Assembly (NCBI GenBank): GCA_026770025.1 | Contig: JAMXDE010000007.1 | Span: forward strand, 1,116,001 to 1,180,000 | Length of the DNA stretch: 64,000 nt | Origin: Craspedostauros australis | Lineage: Eukaryota; Bacillariophyta; Bacillariophyceae; Mastogloiales; Achnanthaceae | Direction: 5' to 3' | Part shown: positions 21,791 through 30,981 of the stretch, piece after piece | Layout of the letters: every line of letters begins with the position of its first letter | Position numbering within the stretch: the first letter of the stretch is position 1 | Made by a program: the position numbers and the translations under genes | Notes under the pieces: generated by a model | Database searches by the model: none | The model's input: the letters and a program-made list of their open reading frames with translations, nothing else | Told to the model about the DNA's origin: nothing

Positions 21791-23221
21791 ATGGTTGCTT
21801 CCACTTCCTCCTTCATGCTCACGACGCTGCTGCTGTCCGCAACACTCCCAATCCCAGCATCGGCAGCCAATCACCCGATCGCGAGATCCTTTGCCATCCG
21901 AGGTGGATCCGACACTCCTTGCTCCAAGAAGGGGATCGATTTGGAGAGCAGCAGCGACTTTGAAGATGATTCCGTCATTCTCACGGAACAGGAACGTCGC
22001 CTCTTGGAACAATCCGATGTTCACAACCTCGCAAAGAAGCATCAAGACGAAGAGGAAGCCGATGACGAAGATGATATCAGCGACATGGACGCCTTTGTGG
22101 ATGCCAAGGAGATTGAGGAACCAAGTGACATCACGGATGTCAGCGATGCCGAGAGCTTTGAAGATGCGCAGTCCATCAATGTAACCGCAACAAAGACACC
22201 ATCCACCGACGATGTGCCGATGCAGCTGCAGGATGGTCTGCATCAAACCGTCTTTGATGACGAGGAATTCGAGGAAGCGACCGCTGCGGCCACGCGCGCA
22301 GTATCCACCACGGATGATGAAGCCAGTTCGGCCTTCGTCGATCGTATGGAGTTGGCGGATGCCTACGATGAAGGTGAGACAACCACCGGCGAGACTTACG
22401 CGACGGCGGCGACGACCACGGCAGCAGCAACAACTGAGGCAGCCAAAACTTCTGAATCCGAAGAAACGACTGCAGATGTTGCAGAGAATGAGGATGACGA
22501 TGACGATGCTGGCGTGGAGAGTGTAGATGATGCGACAGTTGCGGAGGATGACGCTCCAGCGAACGTGGATGAACTGCAGCCACCAGGAGGCGACGGCGAT
22601 GATGGCGACGGCGATGATAGCAAGGATACCGCCACCAGCACACCAATCACATCCACGGTCCCAGTGCCGATTGCGGCCACAACGATCATTACGCCCATCA
22701 TGAAGTCGGCACTGCAAAAACTGCGATACGGGTCGAATGAGATCAACCTCATGAAACCAGCAGCTGCACAAATGCTGATTGAAAAGCAATTGACACGTCC
22801 GCCGGAAGGATTGCCATCGACCTGTCTCTTGGACGAAGCCATCGCTGCCAAGTCCAAGCGAGACTTTCCCAAATGGATTCGGAGAACTGCATTCGTTGCA
22901 ACTGCGATTGTTGTGACAGTTGTGGCGGTGCAAGATGGCACGGAGATCACGAATTCAGCGCAGAACCTCTTCCAAGGCGTGTTTGGAGGGAAGAAACAAG
23001 TGGAGGAAGAGGTGGAGGAGGAGGCTGCTGCGGTTGTGGAAGAGCCAGAACCAGAATTCAAGTTGGAAACCCACTACGAAGATCATCAAGATCTGGTACA
23101 CAGCGTCAAACCAGGCAGCAAGGATGATGAGTTGGAGGTTGTCGAAGATGTGACATGGTTGGACAAGGCCATTACGAAGGTGGAAAACGCAATCAAGCGG
23201 TTCTTGCGGATGGAGATATAG
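21791..23221 (+). CDS. Acidic signal-peptide protein with one membrane span, unknown
   Basis: This single-exon gene encodes 476 residues. The ATG at 21791 (CACCATGG) is preferred to the earlier in-frame start because it opens directly on a signal peptide, MVASTSSFMLTTLLLSATLP, with cleavage near PASAA. SFAIRGG follows, an aromatic patch typical of stramenopile secreted or plastid-routed proteins, but without a classic AF motif. Residues 60-300 are strongly acidic and low in complexity (many Asp, Glu, Thr, Ala). A basic hinge (KSKRDFPKWIRR) precedes a single membrane span at about 365-381. An acidic tail ends in an amphipathic basic helix (KVENAIKRFLRMEI). I recognise no family. It could be a lumenal calcium-binding or tethering protein, but that is only a guess from charge. 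Confidence 0.75.
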   Translation: MVASTSSFMLTTLLLSATLPIPASAANHPIARSFAIRGGSDTPCSKKGIDLESSSDFEDDSVILTEQERRLLEQSDVHNLAKKHQDEEEADDEDDISDMDAFVDAKEIEEPSDITDVSDAESFEDAQSINVTATKTPSTDDVPMQLQDGLHQTVFDDEEFEEATAAATRAVSTTDDEASSAFVDRMELADAYDEGETTTGETYATAATTTAAATTEAAKTSESEETTADVAENEDDDDDAGVESVDDATVAEDDAPANVDELQPPGGDGDDGDGDDSKDTATSTPITSTVPVPIAATTIITPIMKSALQKLRYGSNEINLMKPAAAQMLIEKQLTRPPEGLPSTCLLDEAIAAKSKRDFPKWIRRTAFVATAIVVTVVAVQDGTEITNSAQNLFQGVFGGKKQVEEEVEEEAAAVVEEPEPEFKLETHYEDHQDLVHSVKPGSKDDELEVVEDVTWLDKAITKVENAIKRFLRMEI

Positions 23222-23562
23222 GAGCTTTACTCGTACTAATTGTCGTACGCAGTTTGGCACATACAGTGGGAATCATGCAAAATGACGGTAGTCAACGCTA
23301 GACAGAGAGAGAGGGTACTCTGCGAATACTCGCGGTCACGGAAATGAAGTCTAATGGAGTAATATATGTAATGCTCCAGTGTACTCTACCGTCTCTCTAG
23401 AGAAACGCTCGTTTCACTGACGATTAACTCTTGCCATCTTCGTTGCTCCAATCCTTGATGGCAGATCTGACATGGAATGATGAGCTGCCCCGCTCAACTT
23501 TTGCATTGATAACAACAGCAATCGGCATCGTCATATGGATGAGGTTCTTAACATGCATTTGC
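23222..23562. other. Convergent spacer
   Basis: A 341-nt tail-to-tail spacer. TACTCGTAC is at 23228-23236, seven bases after the upstream stop. GTACTCTA is at about 23381, and the palindrome TCTCTAGAGA is at 23394-23403. No gene is seen. Confidence 0.55.
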
Positions 23563-25605
23563 CTACTCATCCACGTCGATCACCAATCGCATCTTGCCGT
23601 CCACAACTTCGATGTACCCCTTATCTCCCAGCGTTTCTGCCAAATCCTTGGCGGACAGCTTGCGCCGTTCCAGCGCTCCTGGAGACGCCGTCGGTGTCGT
23701 TGCGCTGCGTCCCCGCGGCGACGCCGGCACCGAACGTCGACCACGATGCTGACCATCTCCGGAAGTGCGCTGCGAACGTCGTCCCGCGGGTCGTCCGCTG
23801 GGTGGACGGCCCACGTTGGTGAGCTTCGGTGGCGCGCTGATGACCGACCGGCTTGTCGCGCTGCGATGCGACCGTGACGAATGAACGCTGGCGCCAGCGC
23901 TCTTGTTGCTCTGCGTCATGAAGGAATCCAACGTCGGCTGGCTGCTGGAATCATCGCCGTCCTCCGTGTCATCCATGTCGCCCAAGGACTTGAAGAGGGA
24001 GTCCCGCACCGCGGCGCGTCGGTTCTTCGAACGTCGATTGTGCTCCTGCGCTTGCTTGGTGAGCATCTTGCCGACTGTGCCGTCCCTTCGCTTGACGAGA
24101 GGCGAGGCGTTGACGCCACCCGCACGCGACGCTCGCAAGTTCGATCGGTTGGATCGATGGCGCGACGTTGAGGAACCGGGTGCGGAGGAGGGCGATGAGA
24201 AATGCGATGTTCCTGACGAGGAGTGCCTCGATCGCGGTGTCACCGGTGCAGGAGAGCGCTGAGATCGAAGACCGTGACGCGGCTCATGCTGCGAGCTATC
24301 AGGCGAAGCAAAGCCGTCAAACCCCTCGCTGGTGTGCGATGTGTGTCGTTTCGATGCGCTGCGTTGGCTTGTGTTGGGGAATCCGCAAAGGTCCTCCGAT
24401 GTGGGCGTCGACACGCTGGCTGTTTCCTCCGTGACGGAGGCGGCGATGTTGAATGGATCGCAGTCATCCCCGCTGCCTTCATGGTAGCGATCCTCCTCCT
24501 GCGACAGGAAGGTGTTCAAGGACCTTGGCTTTCTCAGATCGTGCTTCCCACTCGACTCCGAAGCGTTGTCGTCGTGATCACGAGAGCGTCTGGACTTTCT
24601 CGACGACACTGACTTTGAGGTTGATGCGGGCTTGTGCGTGGATCCCCTCATGGACGCCGACTTTTGCCGTCTGCGGCTGCCATTGTGCGCCGCGGTTCTG
24701 GCAGGTGGATCTTTGGCATCGACATCGCGCGCCGCCGAAGTCGATCGAGATCGCCGGGCACGTGCTGTTCTGGTCGTCTCCGGCGGGTCTCCCGCTCTCG
24801 GTCGGGAGTGATCGGCACCGCCATCCCCAGTTCTGCTTTTGCGGCGGGTGCTGACGGATCTGGACTTGCGTGGGCGGATGTTGGGGCGTGGCCTGTTGCG
24901 ACTGGACCTGCGCCCTTGCGATCTCGCTGCCGCAGACGCAACCGCCGCCGCCGTCTTTGCCTTTGCGGAAGCAGCTGATCCTGCTGGCGATGCTCTTGGC
25001 GGCGACGACGGTGCTGGCTGTCCTCTTGCCCTTCTGGGCCTTCTTGCTTGCTTTGCAGCGGCGGGTGTGTCGGTGCGATGGCCGGCGCCTCCACCCTGTC
25101 GGCTCGCACGTCGGCTGTTCGAGCGGTTGTGGGTGCTGGTGTTGGCGCTGCTGCTTCCTATTCTTGGTCCACTGCTTCTGTGACTGTTGTCGTGACTGTT
25201 GTCGTGACTGCCGTCGTGGCTGCCGTCGTGGCCGTGCTGCTCATCATCGCTGTCATGCTCATCATCGTAATCATGCTCGGTACCGCTCTCGCTGTGGCCA
25301 TCCTCGTCGGAATAGGAGTCGTACGATGACGAGGATGCATCGCTGGGCGATTCGTAGTCGGAATCGTCTCGAATGTCATAGTGAGCGCCATCGTCGTGGT
25401 CATCGCCATCGTCGTGGTCATCGTCATCGTCATCGTCATCGTTGACACCGAAGGGATCGAAGTCCTCTTCTCCGTTTTCGTTGCACTCTGCCCATTCCTT
25501 GTCTCCTCCGAAGGAATCGTGGCCGTTCCAAACATCCACATCGCTCGGATCCGACCCAAACACATCCGCCGAGGACGCAGCAAACGGATCGTACACATCC
25601 ACCAT
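23563..25605 (-). CDS. Disordered Ser/Arg/Asp-rich protein with DPF motifs
   Basis: This single-exon gene encodes 680 residues starting MVDVYDPFAASS. The in-frame extension upstream begins at a weak codon and is left out. The N-terminal 150 residues are acidic, with an Asp/His-rich block and a Ser-His-Asp repeat encoded by four 12-bp units at 25182-25229. The middle is Arg/Ser/Ala-rich and resembles SR-type disordered proteins. The C-terminus has a more ordered segment, LSAKDLAETLGDKGYIEVVD, ending in an acidic tail. Three Asp-Pro-Phe tripeptides (YDPFAA, DFDPFGV, DCDPFNI) match the short motif that binds clathrin adaptor appendages. No catalytic domain is visible. A role in trafficking or RNA processing would be inference from composition. 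Confidence 0.7.
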   Translation of the reverse strand: MVDVYDPFAASSADVFGSDPSDVDVWNGHDSFGGDKEWAECNENGEEDFDPFGVNDDDDDDDDHDDGDDHDDGAHYDIRDDSDYESPSDASSSSYDSYSDEDGHSESGTEHDYDDEHDSDDEQHGHDGSHDGSHDNSHDNSHRSSGPRIGSSSANTSTHNRSNSRRASRQGGGAGHRTDTPAAAKQARRPRRARGQPAPSSPPRASPAGSAASAKAKTAAAVASAAARSQGRRSSRNRPRPNIRPRKSRSVSTRRKSRTGDGGADHSRPRAGDPPETTRTARARRSRSTSAARDVDAKDPPARTAAHNGSRRRQKSASMRGSTHKPASTSKSVSSRKSRRSRDHDDNASESSGKHDLRKPRSLNTFLSQEEDRYHEGSGDDCDPFNIAASVTEETASVSTPTSEDLCGFPNTSQRSASKRHTSHTSEGFDGFASPDSSQHEPRHGLRSQRSPAPVTPRSRHSSSGTSHFSSPSSAPGSSTSRHRSNRSNLRASRAGGVNASPLVKRRDGTVGKMLTKQAQEHNRRSKNRRAAVRDSLFKSLGDMDDTEDGDDSSSQPTLDSFMTQSNKSAGASVHSSRSHRSATSRSVISAPPKLTNVGRPPSGRPAGRRSQRTSGDGQHRGRRSVPASPRGRSATTPTASPGALERRKLSAKDLAETLGDKGYIEVVDGKMRLVIDVDE
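25182..25229. repeat. 12-bp tandem repeat, 4 units, in coding sequence
   Basis: Four units of GACTGTTGTCGT, with later copies changed to GACTGCCGTCGT and GGCTGCCGTCGT. They encode a Ser-His-Asp-Asn/Gly repeat on the minus strand in the DPF-motif protein. Confidence 0.85.
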
Positions 25606-27009
25606 CGTCGTTGCTTTGTTGTGATCTGTCGCTATTGGTGGAGAGTACCTGTGTTGGGACTGTGATGCTCTTGAGGATTGGAATATATAAAACGATTTAT
25701 TGCTTCGCCAGCACCGCAATCAATTATTTTGTTTCTCTTCGATGCGTTGCCTTCTTGGTTGACCTGTTGGTATGGAGGCGCGATCTATGGTGTCGCAGTG
25801 CGGGACGTGGCAAGATGCGGTGTCTTGTTCCTGTTGGTCTGGTCTTGGGTGGTGGGGATCGGTGGCGCTGATGTGAGTACTTGCAGCCCATGTGATGGCT
25901 GTCCTCTGCTTCCTTTGGGTTTCTCAGCAGAGAGACTTTCCACTTGTTCACGAAGCCCTTCGCATCACTCTGAACGGATGCAAAATCGATGTCAACGGCA
26001 ACTCCAATTGCAGCGACAACGGCAATGCAACACGACGAAGTGAGAGTGGTCCTTCTTGCCAAGATGCCGAGCGTGACGCACTCCGCCACGACAAACCAAA
26101 AACGCAACAAGAGAGGCGAGGAGAATGCGACACCGGTGATGTGCTTCTTTGCTCGTGCTGTTCGCGCCACTCGCGCTCCTGTTGCATTGTTGTGCCTCCA
26201 ACCAAACAACTAACCAACACAGAGAAGAACGCCAACACCGTGAGCGAAATGCAGACAGAGAGAACGCGAAGTTCACCAACAAATATTATTTATCCGGCCG
26301 TGAACGGTGCAGCACAACGGTGGCTTTTTGTGCTTAAACGCGCATGACACGGCAGCACAACCGGGACTGTTCACAAACCAACAACTCCAACTAACCCAGT
26401 GCTTCGCGAGCAGAGTGGCTCGCACAGTCCCTGCCACTCGACTGTTCCTACTCGTGACTGCCTGGAAACCAACAACTCCAACGCTTCACTCGTGTGCGAT
26501 GCGTCACGTGTTCCACGCGCAACGACAAGCGATCGGTCGAGTTCGTTCTTGTGCATGCACGATTCGTTTCTCCGTTGAAGACGAAGATCATCGTGTCGCA
26601 CCAATGCACAACGGATAAACCGTCGTCGAAACCTGCAGAAATGGTGCTCCTCGCGCGATCTCGGGTGCCGCTGCGGAAGTTCCACTTGAACGTCCAGACA
26701 CACACGTGAATCAAAGAGAAGGATCATAAATCGCATTTTCGATTTCTTCGAATAAATGTTGGAATCAGTCAGGAGCGCGCTTTGTCGAAGTCAGTCACTT
26801 CTTACCAATCTAGACTACTGTGATTAGGTTGATGTATCCAACCGTTTTCGGAAACGCAAAATCCAGAAGCGAAACGACCGACGATGATGGGATCTTGTAT
26901 CGGCACCAGTCTCGGCATTGCTGGATGGGCATTCCCATCTACCACCACCATCACATCAGCATCACTGCAATCAGCAGTAGCAATAGAAGTAACACCATCA
27001 CATCGAAGA
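25606..27009. promoter_or_regulatory. Divergent promoter region
   Basis: A 1.4-kb head-to-head spacer between the DPF-motif gene and the tandem GST-fold gene. No gene is recognised; the open frames conflict and have no familiar motifs. An AT-rich ATATATAAAA at about 25683-25692 reads TTTTATATAT on the minus strand, 80 nt before the DPF-gene ATG, and could be a TATA element. The in-frame ATG at 26884 would extend the GST-fold protein by 42 residues. Confidence 0.4.
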
Positions 27010-28179
27010 ATGACGAATCGCAGAAACATGGGCATGATTACGTGGTTGACCGCGTGGTCGGCGGTGGTGATGGTGGTGATGTCTGCAAGCAAGCATTGCG
27101 CAGCATTCACGCCGGGTGCTCCACAGTGGGCGACCACATTGGCATCAATACGAGGAGAGAGCGATACCAGCAGCAGCACGTCGGCGCTGCACATGGGCTT
27201 CCTCAGCGATCTGTTCTCAAACAAGAGCAACGACGGCAAGGGTGGAAACGGTCGCACATCTGGCTTTCCCAAGGTCAAGGCACCGGATGGCTTCGTCGCA
27301 CCAGAGCCGCAACCATTCACCATCACGAAGAAGATCGATCTCGTGCGATTCATCAAGACGGATCTTTCCTTGTTTCTCAGGATCTTCACGGGATTCTTCA
27401 CCCTGGGATGGACCATCGATACCTTCAGCTACGACGATGAAGCCAATCCCGACACGTACTGCGTCAAGCTCGGTCCCTGGTGCATTCGTGAGATCTCCAC
27501 GGTCTTGGATCAGGCGCCGCGACCAGAGCAGCCTCTCATCCTTTACGAGTACGAAGCCTCTCCATTCTGCAAGCGCGTGCGCGAGACCATGAACCTGCTC
27601 GACATCAACGTCGAGTACCGCCCATGTCCAGGAGCACGACAAGGTTTCTCCGACGAACTTATGGAGCGCACGGGACGTCGCACCGTGCCCTACCTCGTTG
27701 ATCCCAACACGAAGACCGAGATGTTCGAGAGCAACGACCAGATCGAGTATCTGCTGCAAACCTACGGACCGCCGGCCGACACCTACGACCGCAAGGCTTT
27801 GTGGCCCATCACCTTCGAGGCATTTTCATTGGCGACGTCGGCGTTGGGCGCTGTCCTGTTGGATTTCCCCGGCGGACGTCGTCAACCCAACGCTCGACCC
27901 GACAATGAGCAGATGCAGGTCATCGAGTTGTGGGGATACGAATGGTCGCCCTTCGTCAAGATCGTGCGAGAGAAGCTGTGCGCCTTGTGCGTGCCCCATC
28001 GCATCATCAGCTGTGCGCGCGGTTCGACCAAACGCGATGATATGATTCGGCAGTACGGTCGGTTTCAGGTTCCGCTGTTGGTGGATCCCAACACGGGCGT
28101 CGAGATGTTCGAAGCGCCCGAGATCGTCGAGTATCTGGAAGCGGTGTACACCGTGAATGAGGATGCTTCGTCGGAATGA
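27010..28179 (+). CDS. Plastid-targeted tandem GST-N/glutaredoxin-fold protein
   Basis: This single-exon gene encodes 389 residues from the chosen ATG; an earlier in-frame ATG at 26884 would add 42. The 27010 start gives a textbook signal peptide (MTNRRNMGMITWLTAWSAVV) followed by HCAAFTPG, the AF cleavage motif for plastid import. Two thioredoxin-fold domains follow. The first, about 175-260, starts LILYEYEASPFCKRVRETM and has RRTVPYLVDPNT and MFESNDQIEYL. The second, about 295-380, starts VIELWGYEWSPFVKIVREKL and has FQVPLLVDPNTGVEMFEA. The pattern matches GST N-terminal/glutaredoxin-like tandem proteins of plants and algae. The first domain keeps the SPFC cysteine; the second has SPFV, so only one redox site remains. 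Substrate unknown; a thiol-redox role in the plastid is inferred. Confidence 0.87.
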   Translation: MTNRRNMGMITWLTAWSAVVMVVMSASKHCAAFTPGAPQWATTLASIRGESDTSSSTSALHMGFLSDLFSNKSNDGKGGNGRTSGFPKVKAPDGFVAPEPQPFTITKKIDLVRFIKTDLSLFLRIFTGFFTLGWTIDTFSYDDEANPDTYCVKLGPWCIREISTVLDQAPRPEQPLILYEYEASPFCKRVRETMNLLDINVEYRPCPGARQGFSDELMERTGRRTVPYLVDPNTKTEMFESNDQIEYLLQTYGPPADTYDRKALWPITFEAFSLATSALGAVLLDFPGGRRQPNARPDNEQMQVIELWGYEWSPFVKIVREKLCALCVPHRIISCARGSTKRDDMIRQYGRFQVPLLVDPNTGVEMFEAPEIVEYLEAVYTVNEDASSE

Positions 28180-28395
28180 AGCACATGAACAGAGACAAAC
28201 AGTCCAAGACAAAGAGCACAGTGTTTAGCTAGAGAGATAGGCACCGTTTGATGCTTCACGATCGAATTTCCACCACCATAAACACGTCAGCCCGCCAGAT
28301 TACACACTGTCGTATACTCTAGAGTCATATTATTTGCCATCAATGGTAAGCAATCTGCTCTCATGTCATAATATTATATTGTATCATGCATAAGT

Positions 28396-30243
28396 TTACT
28401 CAAAGTTGGGCGGCTGCGACCAAGGCTTGAGTTCCAGGTACTTCTCGTCCTCTGCCAACGCCGCTGCCTTCCAGTCATTGCGGAACAACAACACCGGCCG
28501 CTTCCACCGATCTTGCACGATCATGATGCCGAACAATTTTCCATCGGCATCGGCCTTGTCTACTGCATCCCAACCAGCATCGGCCCACCGCGCCAGCGTG
28601 TAGCTGATGGGCTCCATCACGGACTCCACACCGTACTCGTTCTGCAACCGCGCTTGCACGACTTCGAACTGCAGCTGGCCGACGGCGGCAAGGATGAGGG
28701 GACCACCACCATCATCGTTGCGCTGTCGCAGCGCCTGCACGGCACCTTCGTCCAGCAGCTGATCCAATCCCTTGCGGAAGGACTTGTAATCGGACGGGTT
28801 GGGACTGCGGATGTAGGCGAACTTCTCGGGCGAAAAGGACGGAATGCCGGGGAATGCCACGCGCGCGACTCCGGTGTAGAGCGTGTCACCGATGGCGAAG
28901 TTGCCAGGGTTGTTGATGCCGATGACATCGCCGGGAAAGGCCCGTTCGACGGAGGAACGGTCGGATCCGAACAGGGCCTGGGCTTGGGCGAGATTGTACT
29001 TCTTGGCTGGTTTGCTGCGGGAGTGGGAGACCTTCATGCCCTTTTCGTACGTTCCCGAGACGATGCGGATGTAGGCCATGCGGTCGCGGTGTTTGGGATC
29101 CAAATTGGCCTGCGTTTTGAAGACGAAACCGGTGAATTGGTCATGGCTCGGTTCGATGCTCTCGCCTTCGTCGTCCTCGTCGTCCTTCTTGTTGGCAATG
29201 CGGCCTGCCGGTTTGATGCCCATCTCCAGGAACTTGTCCAGAAAGAGCTGCACTCCGAAGTTGGTCATGGCGGAACCGAAGAACAGGGGCGTCTGGTCGC
29301 CGGCAATGACGCGTTCCATGTCGAGCGGCGAGATAAGCTCATCCAGCAATTCGGCATCCTCCATGAGCTGTTCAAACAACTCGACATCGTCGATGATCTC
29401 CTCAAGACGCTCGACATCCTCCAACGGCACCTGCTCCACCTCGGCCTTGCCGCCGCGTTGCGCCGATCGCGTGTAGAGATGCACGACCTTGTCCAACCGA
29501 TCCAGAACGCCCTTGAATCGCTCTCCATCGCCGATGGGCCAGAGCACGGGGAAGGATTCCAAATCGAATTCCTCCTGAATTTGGTCCATAATGTCGTAGG
29601 GCGTCAGGGCCGGCCGATCCATCTTGTTGCAAAAGGTGAAGAGCGGCATGCGTCGCAACCTCGTGACTTCGAACAACTTGCGCGTCTGCGGTTCCAATCC
29701 CTTGGCCGCGTCGAGCAACATGACGGCGTTGTCGGCGGCCGCCAAAGCGCGGTACGTATCCTCGGAGAAATCTTGATGGCCCGGCGTGTCGAGGATGACG
29801 ACGCTCTTGTCGCGGTAATCAAAGTTGAGGACGGTGGCCGAGATGGAGATGCCACGCTCCTGTTCCATCTCCATGAAATCGGACTTGGTGGCGCGCTGTT
29901 CTGCCTTTTGACGCACGGCACCGGCCTGCTGCAATGCACCACCGTAGAGGAGGAGCTTCTCCGTCATTGTGGTCTTTCCGGAATCGGGATGGCTGATGAT
30001 GGCCAGGTTGCGTCGTCGATCGATTTCGATGACGGGGGCCTGCGGTCCGGCGGATGCCGCATTCTTGGTGGCGTCGGCAAATATCTGTGTAGTGGTATGA
30101 GTTGTTGCTGTTGTTGTTGTTGTGGACTGGTAGTGCTGGAGATGCGCACGTGGCAACGACGGCATGAAGGCATCGGTCGTTTGCGATGTACATGCCAACT
30201 GCAGCAGAATAGCCGCAGCAACGGCTGTTCGTTGGAAGATCAT
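28396..30243 (-). CDS. prfC: Plastid-targeted peptide chain release factor 3
   Basis: This single-exon gene encodes 615 residues. RF3 is the translational GTPase that recycles RF1/RF2 from bacterial-type ribosomes. The G domain shows the P-loop HPDSGKTT, EQERGISIS (switch I), DTPGHQDFSED (switch II) and NKMDRP. The RF3-specific middle (GYGVARVAFPG-like, ERAFPGDVIG) and C-terminal domain III (GQLQFEVVQARLQNEYGV) follow, and the length is that of bacterial RF3 plus a leader. The leader is a signal peptide (MIFQRTAVAAAILLQLACTS) with TTDAFMPS, an AF motif, then a Thr-rich transit-like stretch to about residue 55. A small acidic insertion (KKDDEDDEGES) lies between the G domain and domain II. It is divergent from homoserine kinase. 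Confidence 0.96.
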   Translation of the reverse strand: MIFQRTAVAAAILLQLACTSQTTDAFMPSLPRAHLQHYQSTTTTTATTHTTTQIFADATKNAASAGPQAPVIEIDRRRNLAIISHPDSGKTTMTEKLLLYGGALQQAGAVRQKAEQRATKSDFMEMEQERGISISATVLNFDYRDKSVVILDTPGHQDFSEDTYRALAAADNAVMLLDAAKGLEPQTRKLFEVTRLRRMPLFTFCNKMDRPALTPYDIMDQIQEEFDLESFPVLWPIGDGERFKGVLDRLDKVVHLYTRSAQRGGKAEVEQVPLEDVERLEEIIDDVELFEQLMEDAELLDELISPLDMERVIAGDQTPLFFGSAMTNFGVQLFLDKFLEMGIKPAGRIANKKDDEDDEGESIEPSHDQFTGFVFKTQANLDPKHRDRMAYIRIVSGTYEKGMKVSHSRSKPAKKYNLAQAQALFGSDRSSVERAFPGDVIGINNPGNFAIGDTLYTGVARVAFPGIPSFSPEKFAYIRSPNPSDYKSFRKGLDQLLDEGAVQALRQRNDDGGGPLILAAVGQLQFEVVQARLQNEYGVESVMEPISYTLARWADAGWDAVDKADADGKLFGIMIVQDRWKRPVLLFRNDWKAAALAEDEKYLELKPWSQPPNFE

Positions 30244-30981
30244 GGTTGATTCACTGTTGAAGTATATCTAATGAGGCTGATCAAGGTGATTGCCTGGTTG
30301 TAGCTGCACTCAATCAGAGAGAGAGAGAGAGAGAGAGCGTGTGTGATGGCCCTTTGTGCGAGGAATCGATGCGCTACTGTGCACTTGTGGATGCCCTCCG
30401 CTGGATGAGACCGATGAGACCATCAACACGAGGAATTCTTCTGCGAAATGATTTTTGGGTGGATGCCGCGAAGTGTCGTGCCAGGAACGTCACTTGTTGG
30501 TTGTTGGCACGATCATGTGTGTTGATGTCTCATCCAATCTGGCCATCCATCCGTCACGCAGAACTCGTGAATGAAGTTCGAAACCCGTTCAAGAGTCACT
30601 GTCATTTTGGGTCGCCAACCAACAACAACGACGAAAAAGATCTCTCTGTCCTTCTTGTGCGTGCCTTTGTCGGTGCCAGTCCACGCATCACGTTGTTGCC
30701 AGCGTCTGTTCCCTCTCTCGCAAGTGCGACCTCATTGGTGTTCCTCCTCTCTCTTCTCTTCGTGTGCACCCACACTCTCGTGCTCTGTCCTGTTTGGCAG
30801 CACCACATCTGCATCCGACAGATACGGCCGTTCACAAGCATAATACAATCGAGAGAATCCGCATAACACCCCGTTGGTTGGCTTGATTTCTGAATTGCGC
30901 CACTCGCAGTCAAGAACAGGACATCCATCAGCACCATCGTCTGCAAGGACCAAGCAAGAAGCAAGCAAGAAAGAAAGAACC
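30244..30981. promoter_or_regulatory. Divergent promoter region with (AG)n tract
   Basis: A 738-nt head-to-head spacer between RF3 and homoserine kinase. A pure (AG)11 microsatellite is at 30316-30337, about 75 nt from the RF3 ATG; on the RF3 strand it is a CT tract. No gene is recognised. Confidence 0.45.
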
